Positions 36,847-43,630 of a DNA stretch of 64,000 nucleotides are shown in pieces. The stretch spans positions 1-64,000 of the forward strand of contig JADLHG010000045.1 of NCBI GenBank assembly GCA_020848905.1. Reading direction: 5' to 3'. A program made the position numbers and the translations under genes. Origin of the DNA: Deltaproteobacteria bacterium. GTDB taxonomy: Bacteria > Myxococcota_A > Polyangia > GCA-2747355 > JADLHG01. The first letter of the stretch is position 1. The number at the start of each line of letters is the position of its first letter. The notes beneath the pieces are model-generated. The model worked only from the letters and a program-made list of their open reading frames with translations, made no database searches and was not told the DNA's origin.

Positions 36847-37013
36847 CCCGCCCTGTCTCGCAGGACAACCTTCTACGAGACATCCGGCAGGCCCACACCC
36901 GCCCGGGCCGACCCGCGAGTATAAGCTTTGTGCGCCTGCACATCGCTTATGACCCAGGCCCGCCCGGGCCGACCGGCAGCGGAAAGGTACTGCAAATCTG
37001 CAGGACCTTATGA
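36843..37013 (+). CDS. Possible 56-residue peptide running into the repeat array
   Basis: ATG 36843 overlaps the SprT stop as ATGA, so translation could continue into MTRPVSQDNLLRDIRQAHTR and on through the first two array units to a TGA at 37011-37013. That TGA overlaps the ATG of the next repeat copy. Because the array unit is 61 bp, each repeat shifts frame. The coding status is doubtful; the start context is the best argument for it. Confidence 0.35.
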   Translation: MTRPVSQDNLLRDIRQAHTRPGRPASISFVRLHIAYDPGPPGPTGSGKVLQICRTL

Positions 37014-37118
37014 CCCAGGCCCGCCCGGGCCGACCCCCGGACATAAGTATTGGCCAATCAGCCAAAGCTTATGACCCAGGCCCGCCCGGGCCGACCCCTG
37101 GGCAACCTGACCCCCAGG
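36854..37118. repeat. Tandem array of 61-bp structured units (CRISPR-like spacing, no cas)
   Basis: Three identical 29-bp repeats lie at 36946-36974, 37007-37035 and 37068-37096. Each starts CTTATGACCCAGG and ends CGGGCCGACC. A degenerate fourth copy is at 36885-36913, in register. All are exactly 61 bp apart, with 32-bp spacers. Each repeat contains GGCCC/GGGCC. Each spacer has a different 5-bp stem centred at the same place: TGTGC/GCACA, CTGCA/TGCAG and TTGGC/GCCAA. An outer stem joins the spacer to the next repeat: ATAAGC/GCTTAT, AAGGT/ACCTT and CATAAG/CTTATG. A leading dyad TGTCTCG/CGAGACA (36854-36860, 36876-36882) and a trailing CCTGGG/CCCAGG (37097-37102, 37113-37118) flank it. I read it as a tandem structured RNA or ssDNA element of unknown role. 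Confidence 0.8.
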
Positions 37119-37346
37119 GGGGAGGGGGGGATCGGGAATCGCATCCCTGACCGAACCGACCGCCGTCTAGGCTGGTTTTTCGATTACCCGAATGTAAAAG
37201 GCAACTTAGCCCGCCCGTGAGGCCCCCTATCGACGTTCACAGCGCGTCAATGCCCGGATTCCCGACGCTTGGCGACTATGACGTCAACGCCCTGATCGTA
37301 GAATTCGTAAGCTACCCCTGTGTCAATCTTGCAACACCCGGCGGGG
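37119..37346. other. Non-coding region right of the array
   Basis: A G-run (GGGGAGGGGGGGATCGGG) is followed by lower-GC sequence with gctggtttttcgattacc. I see no gene. It could hold the array promoter if it is read leftward, or an origin; no matching motif is clear. Confidence 0.5.
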
Positions 37347-37916
37347 CTAGTGGGTTGCCTCGCTGGCGTCGTCGCCATCATCGCCGGGCAGGAATCCGCC
37401 CTGGTCGAACGGGTCCGCGGTGCCGTCGCTATCCACCTCGACGATGGCGCTGAACGCAGCCTCAACGCGCGCCACGCGCTGTTCGAGCTCGACCTGATCA
37501 ACGCAGCGGGCCGCCGCTGCGGCTGCCGCGGAGCTCGCCCTGAGGAGCTTCAACACGTCGCCGTTCGACGGGTCCCGACACGCGACCTTCACCATGTGCT
37601 CGAGGAGCGCGGCCCAGAACCGTGGCCCCTCGCCCTTGGGTGGCGTGATGGAACCATCGGCGCTGACGGCAGGGGCCTCGGGTGCCCTGGTGCGGCGGGT
37701 GCGCTTACGGGGCGCTGGCTCGCCTACGGGCGCATCCGTCGTCGGTGCGTGGCCGTGCTTCAACATGAAGGCAACGGCGAGCTCGCGGGAGGCGAAGCCT
37801 CGGGAGCTGCGCTTGCCGCCGGCGAGCTCGACGGCAACGCGCCATTGACTCGAGCTGCCGGAGTTTCGCCCGGGCGGGTACGGACCAGCGGCGGAGACGA
37901 TGGACTGTTTCGGCAT
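37347..37916 (-). CDS. Small element protein of unknown function
   Basis: 189 residues from ATG 37916, with GGAGGAG 3-5 bases upstream. The N-terminal 60 residues (SQWRVAVELAGGKRSSRGFA, then SRELAVAFMLKHGHAP) look like a small DNA-binding or AP2-like fold but are not assignable. A basic linker (PRKRTRRTRAPEAP) and an Ala-rich coiled coil with an acidic tail follow. Its first 157 bp overlap the end of the upstream gene in another frame. Confidence 0.62.
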   Translation of the reverse strand: MPKQSIVSAAGPYPPGRNSGSSSQWRVAVELAGGKRSSRGFASRELAVAFMLKHGHAPTTDAPVGEPAPRKRTRRTRAPEAPAVSADGSITPPKGEGPRFWAALLEHMVKVACRDPSNGDVLKLLRASSAAAAAAARCVDQVELEQRVARVEAAFSAIVEVDSDGTADPFDQGGFLPGDDGDDASEATH

Positions 37917-38686
37917 GACTCCTCCATCGCAGCGCGCATCCGGCGCCGCTCCTTCCGTTGCCGCTTCATTGCCCTGTAGGCGACCGCGAAAAACCCCACG
38001 TCCAGCCTCCGGGCTAGCCGACCTTCATCCGTGACCCAGGAACGCACGTGGCCCTGGTAGCAGGCCACCTGAAGCGCTCGGAGGGGAACGCCGTGCTCCT
38101 CGGCGAGCGGCCGGAGCGGCCGCGCGTCGGCTGGAACATCACCCCTTTCGGGAGCCAGCGGGGTTGGGTTGCGCTCCTCGCGAGCACCAAGCCAGCGGTG
38201 GAAATCTGACCGGTTCACGGCCTCGGTGGCGCCGACCTTCGTGACCTCGAGGTGGCGCCGGATGACCGCTCGCGAGACCCCGGCGAGCTCCGCGGCGGTC
38301 ACAAGCTCGACGAGGTGGCGCGGCAACCCCTCCGGCTCGGCGTCCACCGACCGCAGCTTACGCGCGTTGGGCGGCCAGTTCTTGGCGCGCCTCGCCTGCC
38401 GTAGTTGCTCCAACCGCGCCGTGGCCTCGAATGCGGGCTGGTAGACGTGCAAGCGCGCTTCGGGTTCGTCATGCGAGGACAATAGGCATCCTTCGCGTTC
38501 AAGCCGTTCCAGGACGCGAATAAACCCCTTCATCGCGTCAGGCGTGCATCGCTCCCCCAGGCGCATGGCGAGGTCTACAGCGGTCACATGGCCACGTTCA
38601 ATTGCGACGGCGAGAGCGGTCTCGGCATGCGTGGGGAAGTGCAGGAAGCGCGGCGTCTCGGCCTCGCGCTGTTCTCGGAGTGCCAT
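37760..38686 (-). CDS. Element protein with winged-helix-like segments
   Basis: 308 residues. ATG 38686 has GGAGGGTGA just upstream, inside the end of the previous gene. Residues 20-80 (ETALAVAIERGHVTAVDLAM, then MKGFIRVLERLEREGCLLSS) resemble a winged helix. Residues 125-150 (LVTAAELAGVSRAVIRRHLE) resemble a second helix-turn-helix. The last 55 residues are Ser/Pro/Ala-rich and overlap the downstream gene, so the tail may be dispensable. Probably a regulator or replication accessory; this is inferred from shape only. Confidence 0.6.
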   Translation of the reverse strand: MALREQREAETPRFLHFPTHAETALAVAIERGHVTAVDLAMRLGERCTPDAMKGFIRVLERLEREGCLLSSHDEPEARLHVYQPAFEATARLEQLRQARRAKNWPPNARKLRSVDAEPEGLPRHLVELVTAAELAGVSRAVIRRHLEVTKVGATEAVNRSDFHRWLGAREERNPTPLAPERGDVPADARPLRPLAEEHGVPLRALQVACYQGHVRSWVTDEGRLARRLDVGFFAVAYRAMKRQRKERRRMRAAMEESCRNSPSSPPLVRTRPGETPAARVNGALPSSSPAASAAPEASPPASSPLPSC

Positions 38687-38689
38687 CGG

Positions 38690-38920
38690 TCACCCTCCCC
38701 CGCGCAAGAAGTGTTCAGCCTCGGCCATCCGCTCCGGTGGGTGACCCATGGCGCGCAAGCGGGCTAGCTCCTCCTCGGCTCCTTCGAGCTCCATGACTGC
38801 GCGGTCAATTCGCCACGCGCCCACCCGGAGGCCTTCAGCGTCCAGCATCCATCCGCTGGAGGTGAACATCAGGCGCGCGTCGGGGTACGTCTGCCCGCTG
38901 AATCGGAATCTCACGACCAC
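38690..38920 (-). CDS. Small element protein, first gene of leftward operon
   Basis: 76 residues from GTG 38920 with GAGGTG upstream. MVVRFRFSGQTYPDARLMFT then SSGWMLDAEGLRVG suggests a small beta-sheet domain, followed by a helix (AVMELEGAEEELARLRAMG). No family known. It leads a three-gene leftward operon facing the rightward set across a dyad-bearing spacer. Confidence 0.68.
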   Translation of the reverse strand: MVVRFRFSGQTYPDARLMFTSSGWMLDAEGLRVGAWRIDRAVMELEGAEEELARLRAMGHPPERMAEAEHFLRGGG

Positions 38921-39104
38921 GTTTCACCTCGAGGAGAAGCGCCCAGCCCGCCGGCCCCGCACTGCGCGGGTTGCGTTCAGGGCGCACCGACGGTTGGGCA
39001 GAAAGCAGGACCGCGACCCGGTCGTCCCTCTCGAGGGTGACGGACTCCGCGAGAGCCCGGGCCACGGTCCAAGCTGGTTTGCTTGTCTTGCACGATTCAA
39101 ACGC

Positions 39105-39144
39105 TATCACGGTATTGCCTAGTTTCGCAACGTGAGACGTGATA
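39105..39144. promoter_or_regulatory. Operator-like dyad between divergent element operons
   Basis: TATCACG (39105-39111) and its complement CGTGATA (39138-39144) are spaced 26 bp apart. The adjacent bases also partly match (TATCACGGTA against ACGTGATACGG). It lies just upstream of the start at 39155 and between the divergent operons, where a lysis/lysogeny-type or copy-control repressor would bind. No repressor gene is identified for it. Confidence 0.55.
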
Positions 39145-39154
39145 CGGTCTGGTC

Positions 39155-39391
39155 ATGCCCTCCGAAGTGCTCTTTGAGGACCTGACCGCCGCGCCAAGCC
39201 GTTACGAATTCTGCGTCAGCCTCGACGAGACCCCCGGGCAGCTCGACCGCCTAGTGGCGCTCCTACGCGGTAGCGCAATCCCAGCGGCGCATCGCCTGGC
39301 AGAGCAAATCGAGGACGCGCGCGAAGGGCTCGACGACCGCCGACGGCAGCGCGTGGCAGTGATACGCGAGAATATGGCAAATCGTGCATAG
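39155..39391 (+). CDS. Small element protein (78 residues)
   Basis: MPSEVLFEDLTAAPSRYEFC, then SLDETPGQLDRLVALLRGSA and a charged helix (RLAEQIEDAREGLDDRRRQR). The start is preceded by the dyad rather than a Shine-Dalgarno sequence, so it may be leaderless. First gene of the rightward set. Unknown function. Confidence 0.62.
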   Translation: MPSEVLFEDLTAAPSRYEFCVSLDETPGQLDRLVALLRGSAIPAAHRLAEQIEDAREGLDDRRRQRVAVIRENMANRA

Positions 39392-39419
39392 CGGCATATG
39401 GCCGCGGAGGAGTGACGGA

Positions 39420-39689
39420 ATGGACGACGGCGACGAGAGAGAACGGGTCATCAGCGGGCTGGTGGAGGAGCTCCGCGCGGTCAAAGAGGAGCTCAAGCGC
39501 ATGCGAGCCGAGAGCGCCGCACCGACGGAGGAGCTCTCCGAGGAGCAAGCCATCGCTGCCGAGGCTGACCGGCGCCGGCAGGAAGCGGCACGCGAGGCGA
39601 AGGTGCGGGCGGCGCTGGACCCGCGCGAGCTGCGGCTGAAGGCGTTGGCCGCCATCTACAAACCCGAGTTGCTGGGAGAGACGAAATGA
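39420..39689 (+). CDS. Small coiled-coil element protein
   Basis: 89 residues from ATG 39420 with GGAGGAG nine bases upstream. ERERVISGLVEELRAVKEEL and EEQAIAAEADRRRQEAAREA form one long charged coiled coil. LRLKALAAIYKPELLGETK at the end resembles the C-terminal tail of phage scaffold-type or terminase-small-subunit accessories, but this is weak. The stop overlaps the next start (ATGA). Confidence 0.72.
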   Translation: MDDGDERERVISGLVEELRAVKEELKRMRAESAAPTEELSEEQAIAAEADRRRQEAAREAKVRAALDPRELRLKALAAIYKPELLGETK

Positions 39690-40351
39690 CCGGCTACACC
39701 TACGACGAACGCCGCGACGGCGAGGACGAAGGCGCGTTTCTCCAGCACATCGAAGCACCCGTGCCGTTGGTTCCGCCGGTCTCATGGTGGGACGAGGTCT
39801 CGGCTGTTACCGGCTCCACGGCGCGCATCGTGTTGGAGGAGCGGTACAGACTCGCCGAGCGGCGCATCGTGGCCATGATCGAGGCTGGCGAGTTCTGGCT
39901 TTCGCCGTTGCTCGCGGCGAAGGACCCCGGCGCTTCGTTCGCGATTAGAGGCTGCCTGTTCGGTGAGAAGCTCGCATCCTCGGGAAACTCGAAAGAGGCT
40001 CCGCGCCACCGAGCGATTCAAGCGGCGCGCGCGGTACTCGCGCTACATGGATGCACGGAGTTCAAGTTGCCGCTGCTCTCCGACGGAAGCGACGGTCCCG
40101 CGCTCTTCAAAAACTTGGCGGAGAGCGACGCGCAGAGGGTGGGACATCGCGTGTTCGTGCTCTCGGCGACGAGCGAAGTTCCGCTCGCACTCGCCGCGAA
40201 GGTGCTGACCATCTCCGGCCTCGGAGTGAGGGCGGCGAAGAATGCGGGCGTGAGTTCGAGGTACCACAAGGTCAAGGAGCTGACGCCGGCCGAGGCTGCG
40301 AAGTGGCGCGAGAGCCAGACGGCGGCGCCGACGAAGAAGGGAGCGAGGTAG
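39686..40351 (+). CDS. Element protein of unknown function
   Basis: 221 residues in an ATGA overlap with the coiled-coil gene. Conspicuous segments are WWDEVSAVTGSTARIVLEER, FWLSPLLAAKDPGASFAIRG and RVGHRVFVLSATSEVPLALA. The basic tail ends TKKGAR. No family recognised. Part of the rightward set 39155-40671. Confidence 0.72.
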   Translation: MTGYTYDERRDGEDEGAFLQHIEAPVPLVPPVSWWDEVSAVTGSTARIVLEERYRLAERRIVAMIEAGEFWLSPLLAAKDPGASFAIRGCLFGEKLASSGNSKEAPRHRAIQAARAVLALHGCTEFKLPLLSDGSDGPALFKNLAESDAQRVGHRVFVLSATSEVPLALAAKVLTISGLGVRAAKNAGVSSRYHKVKELTPAEAAKWRESQTAAPTKKGAR

Positions 40352-40353
40352 CC

Positions 40354-40671
40354 ATGGCCACCGATCTATTCGACGCAAAAAGTTCGTTCTTCGCTGGCTC
40401 GTTCAAGTCCTCGCAATTCGTCGTCGCAAACAGCGCGGTCTCGCAGTGCTCTACGCTCCTCGGTGAGGGGTGCTTCATGGCATCATCGAACGCGGCCGTG
40501 GTGGTGGCTCTCGGTGCTGGCGGAGCCGCCGTCACGCAGAGCAACGGCTTCACGATTCCGTCGGGGGTGTGCGTCGGGTTCAGCATCGGACCGACCGACG
40601 CGGGCTACCTCTCGGCCATCGCTGTGAACGGCGAGGCTGGGCTCTCCCTCACGAAGCGCGGACCTTCGTAG
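40354..40671 (+). CDS. Small Gly/Ala-rich element protein
   Basis: 105 residues, ATG 40354 with GGGAGCGAGG upstream and 2 bp after the previous stop. The chain is small-residue and beta-rich (SNAAVVVALGAGGAAVTQSN, GFTIPSGVCVGFSIGPTD). That would suit a capsid-decoration or small surface protein, but no virion genes accompany it. Unknown. Confidence 0.68.
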   Translation: MATDLFDAKSSFFAGSFKSSQFVVANSAVSQCSTLLGEGCFMASSNAAVVVALGAGGAAVTQSNGFTIPSGVCVGFSIGPTDAGYLSAIAVNGEAGLSLTKRGPS

Positions 40672-40685
40672 GCTCTCGCTCCCCG

Positions 40686-40938
40686 CCGCCGCCCTCACGC
40701 TGCGATGCTCGCCCCGTTCGAGCGCAGCCAGGACCTCGGGGAAGTCCCGGGCCAGACGCGCGCGGAGGTAGGTGGCATTCTCCCCACGCTTCAAGGTTCG
40801 GTCCGAACCTTGCTCCCCCTTCTTCCGGTGGCCGCCGTGTTTTCCGAGTGCGATGGCCTTCTCGAAGGGGATGGGCTCGGTGGGGCGGAAGGTCTTTACG
40901 GGCCGCGGAAGCCGGGGGGAGACGCGGTGCCAGGGGTT
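40686..40938 (-). pseudogene. Remnant of a mobile-element gene
   Basis: In the minus frame the segment reads PTEPIPFEKAIALGKHGG, then LKRGENATYLRARLARDFPE and VLAALERGEHRSVRAAA. This resembles a small protein seen on phage and plasmid-like elements, recalled from memory and not searched. An in-frame TAG (40941-40939) closes the 5' side with no ATG or GTG start. On the 3' side the reading becomes non-protein-like and runs into the end of the opposing gene at 40671. I read it as a truncated gene, though a TTG start would keep a short peptide. Confidence 0.5.
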
Positions 40939-40948
40939 CTAGCGGGAG

Positions 40949-41227
40949 TCAGGTGCTCGCGGGGCAGCTCGCCAACGCGGGAAACAGGCGCAGAATCTCC
41001 TCCTTGCTGAGAAGCAGCGCCCGCGTCGCCTCGAGCACGCCGGCCTTCGCCAGTAGCGCGTTGTGCGCTCGCTGTATCAGTTCCCACTCGGGATGGGCCT
41101 GCGGCAAGACCTCCGCCGCCGCCGCGAGCAGCGCCACCACGAAATTCATCTGCCCCGTTGGGGCCTCGATGCAGCCGGCCACGTCGTTCGCCATGCGGCG
41201 AATGTCCTCTGTGTAATAGGCGTTCAT
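40949..41227 (-). CDS. Small helical element protein
   Basis: 92 residues; ATG 41227 has a near-ideal GGAGGTG five bases upstream. MNAYYTEDIRRMANDVAGCI then MNFVVALLAAAAEVLPQAHP and LLSKEEILRLFPALA form helices. No family known. Divergent from the gene at 41461 over a spacer with a leader hairpin. Confidence 0.7.
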   Translation of the reverse strand: MNAYYTEDIRRMANDVAGCIEAPTGQMNFVVALLAAAAEVLPQAHPEWELIQRAHNALLAKAGVLEATRALLLSKEEILRLFPALASCPAST

Positions 41228-41417
41228 TCCGCACCTCCGACATTCGCCATACCCCCGAGAAATCCCCGACGGAAGGGGTCACCGTCGACCCTCCACGTAA
41301 GCGATCGGAATCGTCGACCTTTTAGCGGTTGGCAATATGGCCAGGCGTGGGTGGAGATCTCGGGGCGCGTTGCGACTTGCTCTCGAGGGAGGCGCGGGCG
41401 TACCGTTCCAAATGAAA

Positions 41418-41446
41418 GAGCCGGCAGGGCGCCAACCCTCCGGCTC
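41418..41446 (+). promoter_or_regulatory. Leader hairpin before the gene at 41461
   Basis: GAGCCGG/CCGGCTC (41418-41424, 41440-41446) encloses AGGG/CCCT, with loop CGCCAA. It ends 14 bp before GTG 41461, with no visible Shine-Dalgarno sequence between. It is similar in design to the hairpin at 34021-34072. Confidence 0.6.
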
Positions 41447-41460
41447 GTGGCCCCCGACGC

Positions 41461-42123
41461 GTGACCGCCGTGAGCAACCCGAAGCCTACCGAATCTTCGG
41501 CCAAACACAACCAGCAGGCGGGAAAATCGCGTCCTTCGGTCGATTGGGCGACGGTGGTTGCGGAGGCGGTACGCGGCGATACTGCGCGGGACGAATTAGT
41601 CCGCGAGTTTGTGGAGATTGCCGGCCGCTCTCGGATAGATCTAGAGGCGCTTTCAAAGATTCGGCTTCAGTTGGCTCAAGAGGACATCGGGCGCGTCTTG
41701 TACGCGGCTGAGAATCTCGTGAAAAGGGGGAGAGGACCCGGCCTTCGCGCTCTTCGGCAGCTCGAGCGCGCTGGTGCAAGCGTCAGGAAGGCCCTGATCG
41801 AACTCGAGCGGGAAGCAGGCGGCAGCAGGCTCAAGCTTCTGGCCGGTCCGCACAGCGGCGTTTCTCGGCTGGCACAGTCCATAAGGAGCGAGATCGAGCG
41901 CCTGCAATCAGGCATCCCATCTATGCCGGTCAAAGGAGAGGGGTTCTGGGGACCACTCCTAGACCACCTGCGAGAGCGGTATGAGCTGCCCGAGAACGTA
42001 GCGCTCGAGATCTGTCGGGCTGTTGCCAGTCGGTGGGACTCTCCCTTCAGCCCCCCTCAGAGTCCCGAGGCGGCGCGGAAGGCGCGACAGCGCACGCGCG
42101 GACGCCGGAGGGTGGACACATGA
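41461..42123 (+). CDS. Element protein of unknown function, possibly regulatory
   Basis: 220 residues from GTG 41461; a second GTG nine bases on is possible. Residues 30-130 are helical (RDELVREFVEIAGRSRIDLE, RLQLAQEDIGRVLYAAENLV) and the C-terminus is basic (RKARQRTRGRRRVDT), so nucleic-acid binding is plausible. First gene of the right-end cluster leading to xis and int. Confidence 0.7.
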   Translation: MTAVSNPKPTESSAKHNQQAGKSRPSVDWATVVAEAVRGDTARDELVREFVEIAGRSRIDLEALSKIRLQLAQEDIGRVLYAAENLVKRGRGPGLRALRQLERAGASVRKALIELEREAGGSRLKLLAGPHSGVSRLAQSIRSEIERLQSGIPSMPVKGEGFWGPLLDHLRERYELPENVALEICRAVASRWDSPFSPPQSPEAARKARQRTRGRRRVDT

Positions 42124-42140
42124 CGATCTGCAAGTGTCCA
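42113..42140. promoter_or_regulatory. Dyad upstream of the excisionase-like gene
   Basis: TGGACAC (42113-42119) and GTGTCCA (42134-42140) are complementary with a 14-nt gap, 31 bp before ATG 42172 and overlapping the end of the preceding gene. Candidate operator or Xis site. Confidence 0.45.
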
Positions 42141-42171
42141 GCGCTGTCCCCGCGAACCCCTGCTAGAGGAC

Positions 42172-42393
42172 ATGAGAACAGGCGAGGTACTCATGGAAGA
42201 AGCACACGAGGTTCGCGGACCCTCCGACCGGGTTACTGTCCCAGAAGCGGCGCGGCTCCTGCGCATGCACCCGAAGTCCCTCTATCGCTGGCTTCTCGCC
42301 GGCGTCATCCCACACCGGCGACTCGGGACAAGGTACCTGCTCTCGCGGGCTGCGATCGCCGCCTGGCTCTCCGACTGCGGTGCTCAACGGTGA
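42172..42393 (+). CDS. Excisionase-like helix-turn-helix protein
   Basis: 73 residues. VTVPEAARLLRMHPKSLYRW then LLAGVIPHRRLGTRYLLSRA is the MerR-like winged helix of small excisionases and AlpA-type regulators. ATG 42172 follows AGAGGAC; an ATG at 42193 is the alternative. Acting with the integrase, it would direct excision. Upstream of the integrase, as usual. Confidence 0.85.
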   Translation: MRTGEVLMEEAHEVRGPSDRVTVPEAARLLRMHPKSLYRWLLAGVIPHRRLGTRYLLSRAAIAAWLSDCGAQR

Positions 42394-42716
42394 AGCACGT
42401 TCGAATCATGCGGGAGGTGCTCGACGTGCTCGAGCTCCCCGATGGTGCGACGATGCTCGCCGAAGTGCTCTCCGAGGCCCGTGATAGGCTCGGCGCCGCA
42501 AGTGAGCCGTCGCGACGGAGATCGCGATGGAAGCGAAGCCAAAGTATGTCTGGGGACCAACCCTCGAGCACGACAAGCGAGGGTGCCGACGGTGGCGGGT
42601 TGTCGTCGCCGGGGAAGGAGAGCGCGGACGCACTGCTAAGACGTTTCGGAGCGAGGTACGCGCGCTCGACGCCGCAGAGAAGTTGCGGCGGGAAATCGAC
42701 AAGGGAACGACCGTGA
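42390..42716 (+). CDS. Possible small ORF overlapping the integrase start
   Basis: GTG 42390 overlaps the excisionase stop (GTGA). The first 45 codons look protein-like (MREVLDVLELPDGATMLAEV, then LSEARDRLG). After that it becomes Ser/Arg/Gly-rich and overlaps the integrase gene by 190 bp, so only the first part may matter. It fills the 134-bp gap between xis and int. Confidence 0.4.
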   Translation: MKHVRIMREVLDVLELPDGATMLAEVLSEARDRLGAASEPSRRRSRWKRSQSMSGDQPSSTTSEGADGGGLSSPGKESADALLRRFGARYARSTPQRSCGGKSTRERP

Positions 42717-43630
42717 GCGAGGCAATCGCCCTGTTCGAGCTGCACCAGGTGAGAGAGCGCGGCAATCGGCCGAGCTCGGCAAGCCTCGTCTCGGGGAGGC
42801 TGCGGCGCATCCTCGGCGACGGACGCCGGTCAATCGAAGGCGTCACGAACAAGGAGCTGTGTCGCTGGTACGAGCAACGTAGCGGTTCGGGGAGGTTCCT
42901 GAAAGCTAAGCCGCAGTGCTCGGTGGCGACGCATCATGGAGAGCTCGCCGCGGTGCGAGACTTCTTCGGCTGGTGCGTCAAGCAAGGGTGGTTGCGCGCG
43001 TCACCTGCCGACGGGATCGAGAAGGTGGGCCGCGCCAACAAGGGCAAGCTGCAGTTACGAGGAGCGGAAGCGCGTGCGCTGCTCGCGCATGCGGTGCGGC
43101 GCGCCGCCGAGGGGGACGACGGTGGCCTTGCCGTGGCCGTGATTCTCTCGACGGGGGCGTGCGCTGGGGAGCTGCTACAGCGGCGCGTGCGTGACGTGGA
43201 CGACGTAGGCGGCCGAGGGCTCCTCTTGTGGATCGACGAGCAACTAGGGGCGACGGTGAAGCGTCCTTCCCGACGGCGAACGTTGTGGGTTGGCGAGCCG
43301 GTGGCTACGGTCCTGCGGGCGCATGTGAAGGGACGCGCGCCGCTTGCGTGGCTTTTCCCTGGTGGCTCCTCGGGAGGCGCGCGCGGGAAGACGTGGCTGC
43401 GGAAGGTGACGCGGCGCCTGTGTGACGAGGCTGAGGTTCAGGTAGTGTGCCCGCATGGCTTGCGCGGAACGTGGGCATCCCTCGGGGCCGCGGAGGGCGC
43501 GGCACGGAGAGATCTGCAAGCTGACCTGGGACACGGAGATCTGCGGTCGCAAGAGGCATACGTTGACGCGACGGCGGCACATGAAGGAACGGCGCGGCGA
43601 ATGCTGCGTCTTGTTGTAGGCGGAGAGTAG
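42527..43630 (+). CDS. int: Tyrosine integrase with altered box I arginine
   Basis: 367 residues, ATG 42527 after GGAG. SAM-like core-binding domain about 70-165 (CRWYEQRSGSGRF, then ELAAVRDFFGWCVKQGWLRA). Catalytic domain 180-355: HGLRGTW (His310, Arg313), LGH (His336) and the nucleophile in EAYVD (Tyr345). Box I reads LSTGACAGELL, where the family has TGxRxGE, so the first catalytic Arg is Cys212 (codon TGC, one transition from CGC). The gene abuts attR. It would recombine the 44-bp att sites; activity as it stands is doubtful. Confidence 0.9.
   Translation: MEAKPKYVWGPTLEHDKRGCRRWRVVVAGEGERGRTAKTFRSEVRALDAAEKLRREIDKGTTVSEAIALFELHQVRERGNRPSSASLVSGRLRRILGDGRRSIEGVTNKELCRWYEQRSGSGRFLKAKPQCSVATHHGELAAVRDFFGWCVKQGWLRASPADGIEKVGRANKGKLQLRGAEARALLAHAVRRAAEGDDGGLAVAVILSTGACAGELLQRRVRDVDDVGGRGLLLWIDEQLGATVKRPSRRRTLWVGEPVATVLRAHVKGRAPLAWLFPGGSSGGARGKTWLRKVTRRLCDEAEVQVVCPHGLRGTWASLGAAEGAARRDLQADLGHGDLRSQEAYVDATAAHEGTARRMLRLVVGGE

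Noticed and set aside
36885-37096. A functional CRISPR array
   Set aside because: Geometry fits, but there are no cas genes in the window, only three spacers, and all spacers share a positionally fixed hairpin. Reported as a structured repeat array instead.
36843-37118. IS or transposon terminal repeats
   Set aside because: Four in-register copies with covarying spacers and no transposase gene do not match an IS end.
40354-40671. Capsid or tail protein
   Set aside because: Composition is compatible, but no homology or companion virion genes support it.
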